NCBI RefSeq assembly: GCF_015351475.1
Contig: NZ_JADKPR010000002.1
Coordinates: forward strand, 326,496 to 390,495
Length of the DNA: 64,000 nucleotides
From: Flavobacterium sp. HJJ
GTDB taxonomy: Bacteria; Bacteroidota; Bacteroidia; Flavobacteriales; Flavobacteriaceae
Direction: 5' to 3'
The number at the start of each line of letters is the position of its first letter. Position 1 is the first letter of the stretch. The position numbers and the translations under genes are program-made. Shown here piece after piece: positions 1 through 8,434 of this stretch. A model generated the notes under the pieces. That model ran no database searches. It was not told where the DNA came from and worked only from the letters and a program-made list of their open reading frames with translations.

Positions 1-285
1 TTTTTCATTTGCATTATAAAACCGATCATAAAACTTCTTCATATTCCACAAATTTCGTGGTGATAGCCCTATTTCAGGGAACTCTTTTTTAAGATCTGCA
101 GATAGTTTTAAAATTATATTATTGCCATAGGATGATGCCTGCACTTTTTCGGAGAGTAATTGACCAATATTCCAATATACTGAAATAGTTCCTTGATTTA
201 TTTTGATGGCAATATTTTTTCTGGCTGTATTTATTTGAGAAATGCAACTGTTTAAAATTTCATTATATACTATTGTTTTATCCAT
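1..285 (-). CDS. DUF1016 (YhcG-type) PDDEXK nuclease family protein, N-terminal part only
   Basis: The frame is open on the minus strand from an ATG at 283-285 to the window edge, giving the first 95 residues. The translation has the pattern of the DUF1016 N-terminal domain: an early run with NTARKNIAIKINQGTISVY, then YWNIGQLLSEK, and GLSPRNLWNMKKFYDRF. The last two resemble the family's YWEIGRLI and S-x-RNLxxMRxFY signatures. Members join this winged-helix-like domain to a C-terminal PDDEXK nuclease-like domain, and are often found near restriction or defence genes. The C-terminal half lies outside the window, so neither completeness nor the nuclease domain can be judged. recF lies 75 bases away on the same strand, downstream in the left-to-right order of the window but upstream of this gene in transcription. 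Confidence 0.72.
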   Translation of the reverse strand, partial: MDKTIVYNEILNSCISQINTARKNIAIKINQGTISVYWNIGQLLSEKVQASSYGNNIILKLSADLKKEFPEIGLSPRNLWNMKKFYDRFYNANEK

Positions 286-360
286 AGCTGTATTTTGTAA
301 TTGCAGTATTTTCTTTCTTAAGGGTAACTCTAATATACCAATTTTTTTCTAAATTTTCAA

Positions 361-1440
361 TCACAAATTAAAAATCGTATAACTCTGCATCGTCGATTTT
401 ACAATGGCTTCTGTACGTTCAGGGTGAGTGTCGGAGATGAAAAGCTGTCCAAAAGTATCATTGTTTACCATTTCGATGATTTTGGAAACGCGGGTTTCGT
501 CGAGTTTGTCGAAGATGTCATCAAAAAGCAGAATGGGTTTTACACCGCTTTGTTTTTTCAGGAATTCGAACTGAGCGAGTTTTAAGGCTATCAAAAATGA
601 TTTCTGCTGGCCTTGGGAACCGAATTTCTTGATGGGATGATTGTCAATTTCAAAAGAAAGATCATCCTTGTGGACTCCCATGCTCGTGTATTGCAGTATC
701 CGGTCTTTGCTGATGCTTTGCTGCAATAGCGTCAATAAATCATTTTCGAATAAATGACTTTCGTAAATGATTTGAACCGATTCCTCTGAGCCTGTGATGT
801 TGTGATGATGAAAGTTGAAAATAGGAATAAACTCGGCTATGAATGCTTTTCTTTTTTCGAAAATGGATTGGCCAAATTCGGTTAGCTGTTCATTATATAT
901 AGACAAGGTGTCGTTGTCGTAAGTGTGGTTCAGGGCAAAGTATTTCAGCAGGGCGTTGCGCTGGCTCATTACTTTTTGGTACTGAATGAGCTGCTGCAGG
1001 TAGTGCGGATCCAATTGGGATATTACGCTGTCCATAAACTTTCTGCGGGTTTCGCTTCCTTCAACGATTAAATCTCTGTCGGCAGGCGAGATAATAACTA
1101 GTGGAATAAAACCGATGTGATCCGAGAATTTATCGTAGGCTTTTCCGTTGCGTTTGAGGACTTTTTTCTGGCCTTTTTTGAGACTGCATACAATCTGTTC
1201 GGTTCTTTCGTTTTTTTCGAACTCAGCGTCAATCACGAAAAATTCTTCGCCGTGCTTGATGTTTTGAACGGCAAGCGGATTGAAATAGCTTTTTCCGTAA
1301 GACAAATGATAAATGGCATCCAGTACGTTTGTTTTTCCGATGCCGTTTTTGCCTACAAAACAATTGATTTTGCCGTCAAATTCGAAATTGGCTTCGGAAA
1401 AGTTTTTGTAATTGAATAAGGATATTTTTTTTAAATACAT
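361..1440 (-). CDS. recF: DNA replication and repair protein RecF
   Basis: RecF is an SMC/ABC-like ATPase that helps RecOR load RecA at single-strand gaps and stalled forks. The protein is 359 residues, normal for the family. The Walker A loop GKNGIGKT is at residues 30-37, close to the N-terminus as expected, and follows the typical start with FNYKNF. The ABC signature region [16 protein letters not shown] starts at about 274, and Walker [13 protein letters not shown] is at 303-314. In many bacteria recF sits in a dnaA-dnaN-recF operon; here it stands apart, about 19 kb from dnaA, which is common in Bacteroidota. It is transcribed away from the TPR gene at 1921, and a 480-base repeat-containing interval separates them. 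The call is firm. Confidence 0.95.
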   Translation of the reverse strand: MYLKKISLFNYKNFSEANFEFDGKINCFVGKNGIGKTNVLDAIYHLSYGKSYFNPLAVQNIKHGEEFFVIDAEFEKNERTEQIVCSLKKGQKKVLKRNGKAYDKFSDHIGFIPLVIISPADRDLIVEGSETRRKFMDSVISQLDPHYLQQLIQYQKVMSQRNALLKYFALNHTYDNDTLSIYNEQLTEFGQSIFEKRKAFIAEFIPIFNFHHHNITGSEESVQIIYESHLFENDLLTLLQQSISKDRILQYTSMGVHKDDLSFEIDNHPIKKFGSQGQQKSFLIALKLAQFEFLKKQSGVKPILLFDDIFDKLDETRVSKIIEMVNNDTFGQLFISDTHPERTEAIVKSTMQSYTIFNL

Positions 1441-1644
1441 CTGAATGTCTTACTGGAATTTTTGCCTTTGAAGCCTTTTTTTGGATGGTTTCTTAGAGGG
1501 CGCAAATTATCGAAAATTATCGAGATATTTAAAGAGGGAATTGATTTAAGATTTTCGATTAGCGATTTTTGATTTAAGATTTGATGCTGTACTGTATTAA
1601 CTTCCTAAAAACTAAATTCTTCTGTCTGCAATCTAGATTTTTCT

Positions 1645-1777
1645 GTCACGTCCGCTCGCTCGGTGAGGGATTAGGAATAAGCTGCCGAAGCAGCATGGAT
1701 AGCCCGACCGAGTTGAGGAAAGGGGCTGTGTAATCATTACCATAAGTAAACCTCTTTTTTCAATGGGGGCACGCCCT
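1645..1777 (+). repeat. Dispersed variable-hairpin repeat, copy 1
   Basis: The copy contains GTGAGGGATT (about 1663-1672), a hairpin with arms GCTGC and GCAGC around CGAA (1681-1694), then ATGGATAGCCCGACC and, about 50 bases on, GGGGGCACGCCC. The copy at 60721-60848 shares the landmarks GTGAGGGATT, AGCCCGACC and CACGCCC in the same order, but its hairpin sequence is entirely different. The interval lies between two 5' gene ends, so it is not simply a terminator. Confidence 0.6.
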
Positions 1778-1888
1778 TATTATTTGGATTATTGGGGTGG
1801 TTTTTTGGATGAAAATTGCGATGAGAATATTTTTTTTCAATTTTTAATATAAAATCGATTTTTTTTACGTGCATTACAATAAAAATTT

Positions 1889-1896
1889 TATTTTTG
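1889..1896 (+). promoter_or_regulatory. Candidate Bacteroidota -7 promoter box for the TPR gene
   Basis: TATTTTTG matches the Bacteroidota -7 consensus TAnnTTTG exactly and ends 24 bases before the ATG at 1921, a suitable distance for a short leader. No clear TTTG -33 element lies at the expected distance upstream, so this is only a candidate. Confidence 0.4.
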
Positions 1897-1920
1897 CCGT
1901 TCACTAAATTAAATTTTTAA

Positions 1921-2697
1921 ATGGCTACTTACAATAAAAGAGGATATAAAGCACCAAAAGAAAAGGAAGTAAAAGACGATGCAGTTGAAAATGTAATCAT
2001 TGACGAAAAAGACAGTGCTACGGCTGAGGTTTTTTCGAAATTAGATGAGACGGCTTCTAAGACAGAAGACTGGGTTGCTAAGAATCAAAAAATTATAATT
2101 GGGGTTGTTGGAGCTATCACATTGATAACCGTTGGATATTTTGCTTATCAAAAATTCATTTCTAATCCTAAAGAAGACGATGCTGCTAACGAAATGTTTG
2201 TTGCTCAGTCTAACTTTGAGAAAGCTGTTAATGGTGTGGCAAGCGATTCATTGTACAAATTGGCATTGAACGGTTCTGAAGGAAAATTTGGTTTTGTAAA
2301 AATTGCTGATGAATATTCTGGAACTGCTGCTGGGAATTTAGCTAACTATTATGCTGGTATTGCTTACTTGAATACGGGTAAATATGATGAAGCGATTAGT
2401 TTTTTGGGTAAATTCAGTTCAAGTGATGTGATGCTTAGTGCTTTGGCAAAAGGAGCTATTGGCGATGCTTATTCTCAAAAAAATCAGCCAAAAGAAGCTT
2501 TAGAAAATTATATCAAAGCTTTTGAAGCTAGTAAAAATGATTTCACAACGCCGCGTTTCCTGATGAAAGCAGGTAAAGTAGCATTGGCGCTAGGAAATAA
2601 AGCAGATGCTTTGAAATATTTTACAGATATTAAAGAAAATTATGAAAACTCGCCAGAAGCTGCTACAGTTGATGGTTTGATAGGTTTGTCACAGTAA
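1921..2697 (+). CDS. Membrane-anchored tetratricopeptide repeat protein (YfgM-like)
   Basis: The protein is 258 residues. About 57 charged, cytosolic-looking residues come first, then one transmembrane segment at about 58-76 (IIIGVVGAITLITVGYF), then a largely helical C-terminal part with TPR-like pairs, for example NLANYYAGIAYLNTGKYDEA and AKGAIGDAYSQKNQPKEAL. This order (cytosolic tail, single anchor, TPR domain outside) is that of YfgM/TPR_21 proteins, which in enterobacteria associate with the SecYEG translocon and periplasmic chaperones. That role is inferred here from family resemblance only. The gene is followed after 69 bases by ribH on the same strand, with a word repeat between them. 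It starts at the first ATG, 24 bases after a good -7 box. Confidence 0.75.
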   Translation: MATYNKRGYKAPKEKEVKDDAVENVIIDEKDSATAEVFSKLDETASKTEDWVAKNQKIIIGVVGAITLITVGYFAYQKFISNPKEDDAANEMFVAQSNFEKAVNGVASDSLYKLALNGSEGKFGFVKIADEYSGTAAGNLANYYAGIAYLNTGKYDEAISFLGKFSSSDVMLSALAKGAIGDAYSQKNQPKEALENYIKAFEASKNDFTTPRFLMKAGKVALALGNKADALKYFTDIKENYENSPEAATVDGLIGLSQ

Positions 2698-2699
2698 TC

Positions 2700-2762
2700 T
2701 AGACGGCAGTTTTCAGATAGCAGTCTATCTGCAATCTTAAATCTGCAATCTGCAATCTTAAA
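2700..2762 (+). repeat. Word-type intergenic repeat (AATCTGC words)
   Basis: The gap before ribH consists of repeated short words: CAGATAG...CTATCTG forms a hairpin (about 2715-2732) and is followed by several copies of GCAATCTTAAATCT-like phrases running up to the ribH start. Similar but non-identical phrases occur before mutL (3565-3605) and DUF493 (56985-57053). Confidence 0.5.
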
Positions 2763-2766
2763 TAAT

Positions 2767-3339
2767 ATGGCTACCGTAAATAAAAATTTATCCGATTACG
2801 ATAAAAACACAATCCCAAACGCGAAAGACTTTCGCTTTGGGATTGTTGTTTCAGAATGGAATGATAATATCACTGAGGGACTTTATAATGGAGCACTTAC
2901 TGCATTGCTTGAAAATGAAGTTCTTCCTCATAACATTATCCGCTGGAATGTTCCCGGAAGTTTTGAGCTGATTTATGGTTCCAAAAAAATGCTGCAGACA
3001 CAGAATGTAGACGCTGTAATTGCTATTGGATGTGTAATTCAGGGACAGACAAAACATTTTGATTTTGTATGTGAAGGAGTGACGCAGGGGATTAAGGATT
3101 TGAATGTTCAGACTGATATTCCGGTTATTTTTTGTGTATTGACAGATAATACGATGCAGCAGTCTATTGACAGAAGCGGCGGTATTCACGGAAACAAAGG
3201 TACAGAAGCGGCTGTTGCAGCGATAAAAATGGCTTATATCCGTCAGCAGGCTTCGTTAAGTCATAGAATTGACGACCAGCATTTATTGTCTTCCGGCGCT
3301 TTGAGAATCGACAATCTGCCTTTGCAGATAGAAGAATAA
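2767..3339 (+). CDS. ribH: 6,7-dimethyl-8-ribityllumazine synthase
   Basis: This enzyme condenses 5-amino-6-ribitylaminouracil with 3,4-dihydroxy-2-butanone 4-phosphate, the penultimate step of riboflavin synthesis. Family signatures are intact: SEWNDNITEGLYNGAL from residue 29, VPGSFELIYGSKK at 62-74, AIGCVIQGQTKHFDF with the general-base His97, and DNTMQQSIDRSGG...NKGTEAA near 127-148. At 190 residues it is longer than the usual 155 or so; the extra about 25 residues after the core (from about 163, ending LPLQIEE) form a C-terminal tail of unknown role. No FMN riboswitch was recognised upstream. A strong hairpin terminator follows. ribD lies at 22832-23875, so the riboflavin genes are scattered, as is common in this phylum. 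Confidence 0.96.
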   Translation: MATVNKNLSDYDKNTIPNAKDFRFGIVVSEWNDNITEGLYNGALTALLENEVLPHNIIRWNVPGSFELIYGSKKMLQTQNVDAVIAIGCVIQGQTKHFDFVCEGVTQGIKDLNVQTDIPVIFCVLTDNTMQQSIDRSGGIHGNKGTEAAVAAIKMAYIRQQASLSHRIDDQHLLSSGALRIDNLPLQIEE

Positions 3340-3386
3340 CTTTTTCTTTGGATTAGCTGTTAGCTAATTTTAAATAACTAATACAA

Positions 3387-3430
3387 ACCTATATTGTTCA
3401 TGGAACGGTATAGGTTTTTTTATTTTTTAT
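3387..3430 (+). terminator. Rho-independent terminator after ribH
   Basis: The arms AACCTATA (3387-3394) and TATAGGTT (3410-3417) pair perfectly. An inner GTTC/GAAC stem around ATG lies within the loop, and a long T-rich tail follows. It sits 48 bases after the ribH stop. Confidence 0.85.
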
Positions 3431-3606
3431 AAAGAGTTGATAAGGTATAGTCTTGATGAAAAGTTATTTAGAATTGCTGCGGTTTTTTTGGTTTTTTTTA
3501 TGAGTGCCAAAAAGATAAAACCCAATAGAAATTCCTTAAATTTGTATTTCTTTTGATTTTTTTGTCAGAAATCTGAAATCATTAATCTACAATCTAAAAT
3601 CTTTCA

Positions 3607-5502
3607 ATGTCGAGTATAATTCAATTGCTTCCCGATCATGTTGCTAATCAAATTGCCGCTGGTGAAGTGGTGCAAAGACCCGCTTCGGTAGTAAAAGAGC
3701 TGTTGGAAAATGCGGTGGATGCAAAAGCGACCGACATTAAATTGATTATAAAAGACGCCGGAAAATCACTGGTACAGGTCATTGATAATGGTTCAGGAAT
3801 GAACGTGACCGATGCGCGTTTGTGTTTTGAGCGCCATGCTACTTCCAAAATCCGCCAGGCCGAAGATTTATTTTCACTGCATACCAAAGGGTTTCGAGGT
3901 GAAGCTTTGGCATCCATAGCCGCGATTGCGCATATGGAAATGAAAACTAAATTGGAGCAGGAAGAACTGGGAACTCATATTATTATTGAAGGGAGTAAGT
4001 TTATTTCTCAGGATGTGGCTGTTTTGCCCAAAGGAACTTCATTTGCAGTCAAAAATTTATTTTTTAATATTCCGGCCCGCCGTAATTTCCTAAAATCGGA
4101 TACGGTAGAATACCGCCATATTATTGATGAATTTCAGCGCGTGGCTCTGGCACACCCAAAAATTCATTTTACGTTTTATCATAACGGAAGCGATATGTAT
4201 AATCTGCCTCCGTCGAGTTTAAGACAGCGGATCGTTAATTTTTTTGGCGGAAAAACCAATGAGAAACTGGTTCCCGTTATGGAAGATACCGAGATGATGA
4301 ATATTCAGGGTTTTGTGAGCAAGCCTGAATTTGCCAAAAAGAATAGGGGAGAGCAGTTTTTCTTTGTTAATGACCGTTTTATAAAAAGTCCATACCTGCA
4401 TCATGCGGTTATGGCTGCTTATGAAGGTATTTTGAAAGACGGTTCCCAGCCAAGCTATTATCTGTATTTAACGGTACCGCCGAATACTATCGATATCAAT
4501 ATTCATCCTACGAAAACGGAAATTAAATTCGACAATGAAAGTGCGATGTATGCTATTTTAAGAGCTTCGATTAAGCATAGTTTAGGGCAGTTTAATGTAG
4601 CTCCTGTTCTGGATTTTGAAAGGGATGCCAATTTGGACACGCCTTACCATTATAAAAATCTGGAGGCCGAAGTGCCAACTATTCAGGTTGATCGTACTTT
4701 TAATCCTTTTGCAGAAGACAAACCTGCAAAGAGTTTTTCGCCAGCTTATAAAAAGCCGGAGTCAGCAGCCAGCTGGGAAAGTCTGTATGTAGGAGTTAAA
4801 CACGATACAGAAGTTATTTCCGGCGATGATTCTTTTGAGTCAAGCGAAAGTGATTCAGGTTTTGCGAGTAGTGAATTTACGTTTGAAAACGAAGAGGTAA
4901 CTTCATCTCTATTTGATGATGAGGAAGTGGAGCAGACAGTTCATAAAACGTATCAGATTCATAAAAAATATATTGTTTCTCCTATTAAGTCAGGTATGGT
5001 TATTGTGGATCAGAGCAGGGCACATCAGCGTATTCTGTACGAACAGTTTTTAGTTAATATGACAGTGCAGCACGCATCGAGCCAGCAATTGCTGTTTCCT
5101 ATTAATTTGTTTTATTCAGCACAAGAAATGGAACTTATAGCCGAACTCCAGCAGTCACTGGTCAATACGGGATTTGTTTTTGAAGAATCGAATACAGATC
5201 ATATCGTGATTTCGGGCATTCCCGTGAATAGTACTGAGAGCGATGTAGCGGCAGTTTTGGATCAGCTTTTAAGTGATCTGCATAATGGAATTCCAGAGAA
5301 CAGTTTCAGTCAAAATGATACTATTGCCAAATCAATGGCCAAAAGCCTTGCTATCAAAACAGGTGCTTATTTGACCGAGAAAGAGCAGGAGAATTTAGTG
5401 AATGGTCTTTTTGCCTGCAAGGATCCGAATGTTTCCCCATTTCAAAAACCAACTTTCATCACGATGCGTGTGGAAGATTTAGATAAAAAATTTGCGTTAT
5501 GA
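3607..5502 (+). CDS. mutL: DNA mismatch repair protein MutL
   Basis: MutL couples MutS mismatch recognition to strand removal. The GHKL ATPase motifs are clear: ELLENAVDAKATDI near residue 30, DNGSGM near 60 and TKGFRGEALASIAAI near 90, followed by the transducer domain with RFIKSPYLHHAV and DINIHPTKTEIKF. A poorly conserved acidic linker (about 330-450) leads to the dimerisation domain. The C-terminal endonuclease motif, canonically DQHA-x2-E-x4-E, reads DQSRAHQRILYE here (about 466-477), so His, Ala and the first Glu are replaced. No CPHGRP motif is present either; SPFQKPTF stands near the expected place. Endonuclease activity is therefore doubtful. The protein is 631 residues, and its stop overlaps the start of the rhomboid gene. 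Confidence 0.95.
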   Translation: MSSIIQLLPDHVANQIAAGEVVQRPASVVKELLENAVDAKATDIKLIIKDAGKSLVQVIDNGSGMNVTDARLCFERHATSKIRQAEDLFSLHTKGFRGEALASIAAIAHMEMKTKLEQEELGTHIIIEGSKFISQDVAVLPKGTSFAVKNLFFNIPARRNFLKSDTVEYRHIIDEFQRVALAHPKIHFTFYHNGSDMYNLPPSSLRQRIVNFFGGKTNEKLVPVMEDTEMMNIQGFVSKPEFAKKNRGEQFFFVNDRFIKSPYLHHAVMAAYEGILKDGSQPSYYLYLTVPPNTIDINIHPTKTEIKFDNESAMYAILRASIKHSLGQFNVAPVLDFERDANLDTPYHYKNLEAEVPTIQVDRTFNPFAEDKPAKSFSPAYKKPESAASWESLYVGVKHDTEVISGDDSFESSESDSGFASSEFTFENEEVTSSLFDDEEVEQTVHKTYQIHKKYIVSPIKSGMVIVDQSRAHQRILYEQFLVNMTVQHASSQQLLFPINLFYSAQEMELIAELQQSLVNTGFVFEESNTDHIVISGIPVNSTESDVAAVLDQLLSDLHNGIPENSFSQNDTIAKSMAKSLAIKTGAYLTEKEQENLVNGLFACKDPNVSPFQKPTFITMRVEDLDKKFAL

Positions 5503-6311
5503 TGAATATTACCCCGGTTGTAAAACAACTACTGATTATTAATATTATCTTTTTTATTGGTTCGCAATTAGTGCCGGTAACATATGATCTTTTTGCTCTT
5601 TATTATCCTGAGAGCGATAATTTTAAAGGCTGGCAGCTGATTACGCATATGTTTATGCATGCACCTTTTCCTAATGTTGCACATATTTTGTTTAATATGT
5701 TTGCACTTTATTCTTTTGGCAGTGCTTTGGAACATTTTTGGGGAGGCAGAAAATTTATTTTCTTTTATATCTCTTGCGGATTAGGAGCTGCATTGCTTCA
5801 TTCTGGAGTTAATTATTTTGAAATTCATTCTTTATTGTCTGAAGTTTCCAGTTTGAATTTATCAAATTCAGAAATACATCAATTGCTAAATGCTGATTAT
5901 AGTGCGTTATTTGATGCAAATGGTAAAATGATGCCTGGCGAAATAAATTCAATATTAGAAAGAGTGCACTGTACTCAAGAGCAATTCAATACTATTGTTA
6001 ATGCATCAATGCTTTCAAAAGGAGTAGTTGTTGGTGCATCGGGAGCGATTTATGGTTTATTGGTAGCTTTTGCTTGTATGTTTCCAAATGCTGAATTAGC
6101 TTTGATGTTTATCCCAATTCCTATTAAAGCTAAATATTTTGTGCCAGGAATATTGGCAATTGATTTGTTTTTAGGTTTTAAAGGGCAGTCTATTTTTGGC
6201 GCAGGCAGTACTGGAATAGCTCATTTTGCTCATGTCGGCGGAGCTTTAACAGGCTATCTTATGATGTGGTACTGGAGAAAAAACCAGTTTAATAATAATC
6301 GCTGGGACTAA
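5499..6311 (+). CDS. Rhomboid family intramembrane serine protease (first of two)
   Basis: Rhomboids cleave substrate helices within the membrane using a Ser-His dyad. Here Ser181 lies in GASGAIYG and His245 in HFAHVGGALTGYL, both on predicted transmembrane helices; the N-terminal HMFMHAPFPNVAHILFNM segment matches the family's L1-loop and TM2 region. The protein is 270 residues. Unusually, about 60 residues rich in Ser, Asn and Glu (about 110-170) are inserted between the early helices and the catalytic Ser helix, and these probably form a soluble loop. The ATG overlaps the mutL stop by four bases, so the two genes are likely translationally coupled. A second, shorter-loop rhomboid follows after 69 bases. 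Substrate unknown. Confidence 0.9.
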   Translation: MMNITPVVKQLLIINIIFFIGSQLVPVTYDLFALYYPESDNFKGWQLITHMFMHAPFPNVAHILFNMFALYSFGSALEHFWGGRKFIFFYISCGLGAALLHSGVNYFEIHSLLSEVSSLNLSNSEIHQLLNADYSALFDANGKMMPGEINSILERVHCTQEQFNTIVNASMLSKGVVVGASGAIYGLLVAFACMFPNAELALMFIPIPIKAKYFVPGILAIDLFLGFKGQSIFGAGSTGIAHFAHVGGALTGYLMMWYWRKNQFNNNRWD

Positions 6312-6380
6312 TTTTTCAAATTTAAAAAGAATATTCAAAAGATTTTATAACTGAAACTGTGTAACCGAATAATTTAAAGT

Positions 6381-7241
6381 ATGAACATTTTAGACGATTT
6401 GAAAATGCAATACAGATTAGGCGGAATCGCCATGAAAATGATCTATTGGAATGTGGGCTGTTTTTTGGTTTCGCTGATTTTTTTCTATCAGTTCAGTTCA
6501 GGAGGATTTATTTTTCCCAATTGGATTGCTTTGTCATCAGAACCATCTGTTTTTGTGCTAAAGCCTTGGACTTTTTTAACGTATGCCTTTCTTCATGACG
6601 GTCCTTTGCATTTGATTTTTAACATGATTGTGCTGAATTTTTCGAGCTACTTATTTTTGACATTTTTCTCCTCCAAGCAGTATTTAGGAGTATATATTTT
6701 GGGAGCCATTTTTTCAGGGCTGATATTTGCTTTGTGTTTTAATTTAATGCATTACAGCGGTGTAATTGTTGGAGCGTCTGCAGCAATTATGGCAATTTTA
6801 ATGGTCGCAACAACATATAATCCTTTGATGGATGTGAGGCTGTTATTGATTGGTAATGTCAAATTATGGCATGTTACAGCAGTAATTGTTGTTTTGGATT
6901 TAATGCAGTTTCGCTTAGGAAATTCAGGAGGGCATATTTCACACTTGTCTGGGGCTCTTTTTGGTTTTATATATGTGAAGTTACTGCAAAATGGAATTGA
7001 TTTGAGTAAGATAGTAACTGCGGTTTTGGATTTCTTTGCTAATCTTTTTAAAAAGCCTACTACGCCTTTCAAAAAAGTACATAAAAATTATAAAAAACCA
7101 GCTGAAAAACCGATTTCTAAAATAGTCGTAAAAGATAAAAAACAGCAGCAGATTGACGAGATTTTGGATAAAATCAGCCAGTCTGGTTATGACAGTCTGA
7201 ATCAAGAAGAAAAAGAATTCTTGTTTCAAGCCGGAAAATAA
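6381..7241 (+). CDS. Rhomboid family intramembrane serine protease (second of two)
   Basis: The protein is 286 residues. The catalytic dyad is visible: Ser133 in VGASAAIMA (G-A-S-A rather than the usual G-A-S-G) and His188 in ISHLSGALFGF. The family's HDGPLHLIFNMIVLNF segment precedes the active-site helix. Unlike its neighbour it lacks the long inserted loop and instead carries a basic C-terminal cytosolic tail of about 80 residues (many Lys, ending EEKEFLFQAGK), which may be a regulatory or docking region. The pair mutL-rhomboid-rhomboid is plus-strand and closely spaced, so it is probably one transcript with the downstream EEP gene. Paralogy with the first rhomboid is clear in topology but the sequences are quite different. 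Confidence 0.9.
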   Translation: MNILDDLKMQYRLGGIAMKMIYWNVGCFLVSLIFFYQFSSGGFIFPNWIALSSEPSVFVLKPWTFLTYAFLHDGPLHLIFNMIVLNFSSYLFLTFFSSKQYLGVYILGAIFSGLIFALCFNLMHYSGVIVGASAAIMAILMVATTYNPLMDVRLLLIGNVKLWHVTAVIVVLDLMQFRLGNSGGHISHLSGALFGFIYVKLLQNGIDLSKIVTAVLDFFANLFKKPTTPFKKVHKNYKKPAEKPISKIVVKDKKQQQIDEILDKISQSGYDSLNQEEKEFLFQAGK

Positions 7242-7313
7242 CCTAAATTTATCTAATTATTGAAGTGTAAATCGAGAACTTTCAGTTTGCAAAAGTTCAA
7301 AATACATTAAAAA

Positions 7314-8360
7314 ATGAAGAACCTTTCATGGTTTAATAAAGGAATGTTTCTTTTGAATTTAGTACTTATAGTGCTAACATTCATTGCTTATCTGCTTCCT
7401 TTTTTGGCACCAAAAATCTTTCCCGTTTTATCGGTGTTAACTTTGTTTATGCCATTGGTTTTTCTTTCCAATGGATTGTTCTTTTTGTACTGGGCAATTC
7501 AGTTTAAAAAACGAATGATTTTGTCTGGTATAGTTCTGCTGGTTGGGATTACTTTTTTTAATAAGTTTTATAAATTTTCAGCCAAAGATTTTCAGGAAAG
7601 CGACAAGGATTTTACTGTTATGAGTTATAATGTGAGACTGTTTAATGTGTTTAAATGGCTTGACCGCGACGATATTCCAGACACTATTTTAGAATTTATC
7701 AATACTCAGAACCCTGATATATTATGTATTCAGGAGTTTTCAAATTCTGCAGATATTGACCTAAAAGTGTATCCTTACAAGTATGTTTTGATGGAGGGTA
7801 AGCAAATTAAAACCGGTCAGGCAATATTCTCTAAGTTTCCTATTATTGATCAGGGACTGATAGTATTTCCTCGTTCGAACAATAATGTTGTTTTTGCTGA
7901 TATTAAGAAAGGGAAAGACATTATAAGGGTGTATAATATGCATTTGCAGTCTATAAAAATTTCACCGGAAGTAGGTGAGATTTCGGAAAATATTGATGTA
8001 ATTGATCAGCAAAAATCTAAATATCTTTATATCAGAATCAGCAAAGCTTTTAAGCAGCAACAGGAACAAGCGGCTATTTTTAAAGAGCACGTGAAAGACT
8101 GTAAATATCCGATTATTATCTGCGGCGATATGAATAATAGTGCTTTTTCATACGTATACCGCAATATAAAAGGAAAATTAAAAGACAGCTTTGAAGAAGC
8201 TGGCAAAGGGTTTGGGGCGACTTATAAATTTAAATATTATCCGGCTCGAATAGATTATATTTTTGCTGATGAAAGTATGGAAGTGAAACAGTTTGAAAGT
8301 TTTTCTGATTTTCAAAATTCGGATCATTTTCCAATCATGGCAAAACTATCGATGGAATAG
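7314..8360 (+). CDS. Membrane-anchored endonuclease/exonuclease/phosphatase (EEP) family protein
   Basis: Three hydrophobic helices occupy about residues 8-85, followed by an EEP-fold catalytic domain. The DNase I-like motifs are in order: VMSYNVRLF, DILCIQEFS (metal-binding Glu), MHLQS, IICGDMNNS (Asp and Asn), RIDYIFAD and SDHFPIMAKL (Asp-His). All key residues of a metal-dependent phosphodiesterase are present, and the domain most likely faces away from the cytosol. Family members hydrolyse DNA, phospholipids or phosphoinositides; the substrate here cannot be told. The protein is 348 residues, normal for this Bacteroidota subfamily. It follows the rhomboids after 72 bases on the same strand and converges with the wbqC gene. 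Confidence 0.85.
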   Translation: MKNLSWFNKGMFLLNLVLIVLTFIAYLLPFLAPKIFPVLSVLTLFMPLVFLSNGLFFLYWAIQFKKRMILSGIVLLVGITFFNKFYKFSAKDFQESDKDFTVMSYNVRLFNVFKWLDRDDIPDTILEFINTQNPDILCIQEFSNSADIDLKVYPYKYVLMEGKQIKTGQAIFSKFPIIDQGLIVFPRSNNNVVFADIKKGKDIIRVYNMHLQSIKISPEVGEISENIDVIDQQKSKYLYIRISKAFKQQQEQAAIFKEHVKDCKYPIIICGDMNNSAFSYVYRNIKGKLKDSFEEAGKGFGATYKFKYYPARIDYIFADESMEVKQFESFSDFQNSDHFPIMAKLSME

Positions 8361-8434
8361 TAATTTAGACTTTTTTTGAATATTTTGATATCTCTGTGTG
8401 TGTCTTGTAAATCTTCAAAAAGAAGTAGAATTTA

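Larger units (their letters stand above)
1441..1920. other. Divergent intergenic interval between recF and the TPR gene
   Basis: This 480-base interval separates two divergent genes and contains no convincing coding frame. It holds a short word-type repeat (variants of GATTTTTGATTTAAGATTT, about 1545-1582), a copy of the variable-hairpin repeat (1645-1777) and a -7-like box (1889-1896). Nothing else is recognisable. Confidence 0.6.

Noticed and set aside
2697..2767. FMN riboswitch before ribH (and before ribD)
   Set aside because: None of the conserved RFN-element blocks could be found; the gap is a word repeat too short for the element.
8080..8105. parS-like palindrome around GAGCACGTGAAAGAC
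   Set aside because: Only one half matches the TGTTTCACGTGAAACA-type consensus and it lies in a coding region; the match at 24305-24320 is equally poor.
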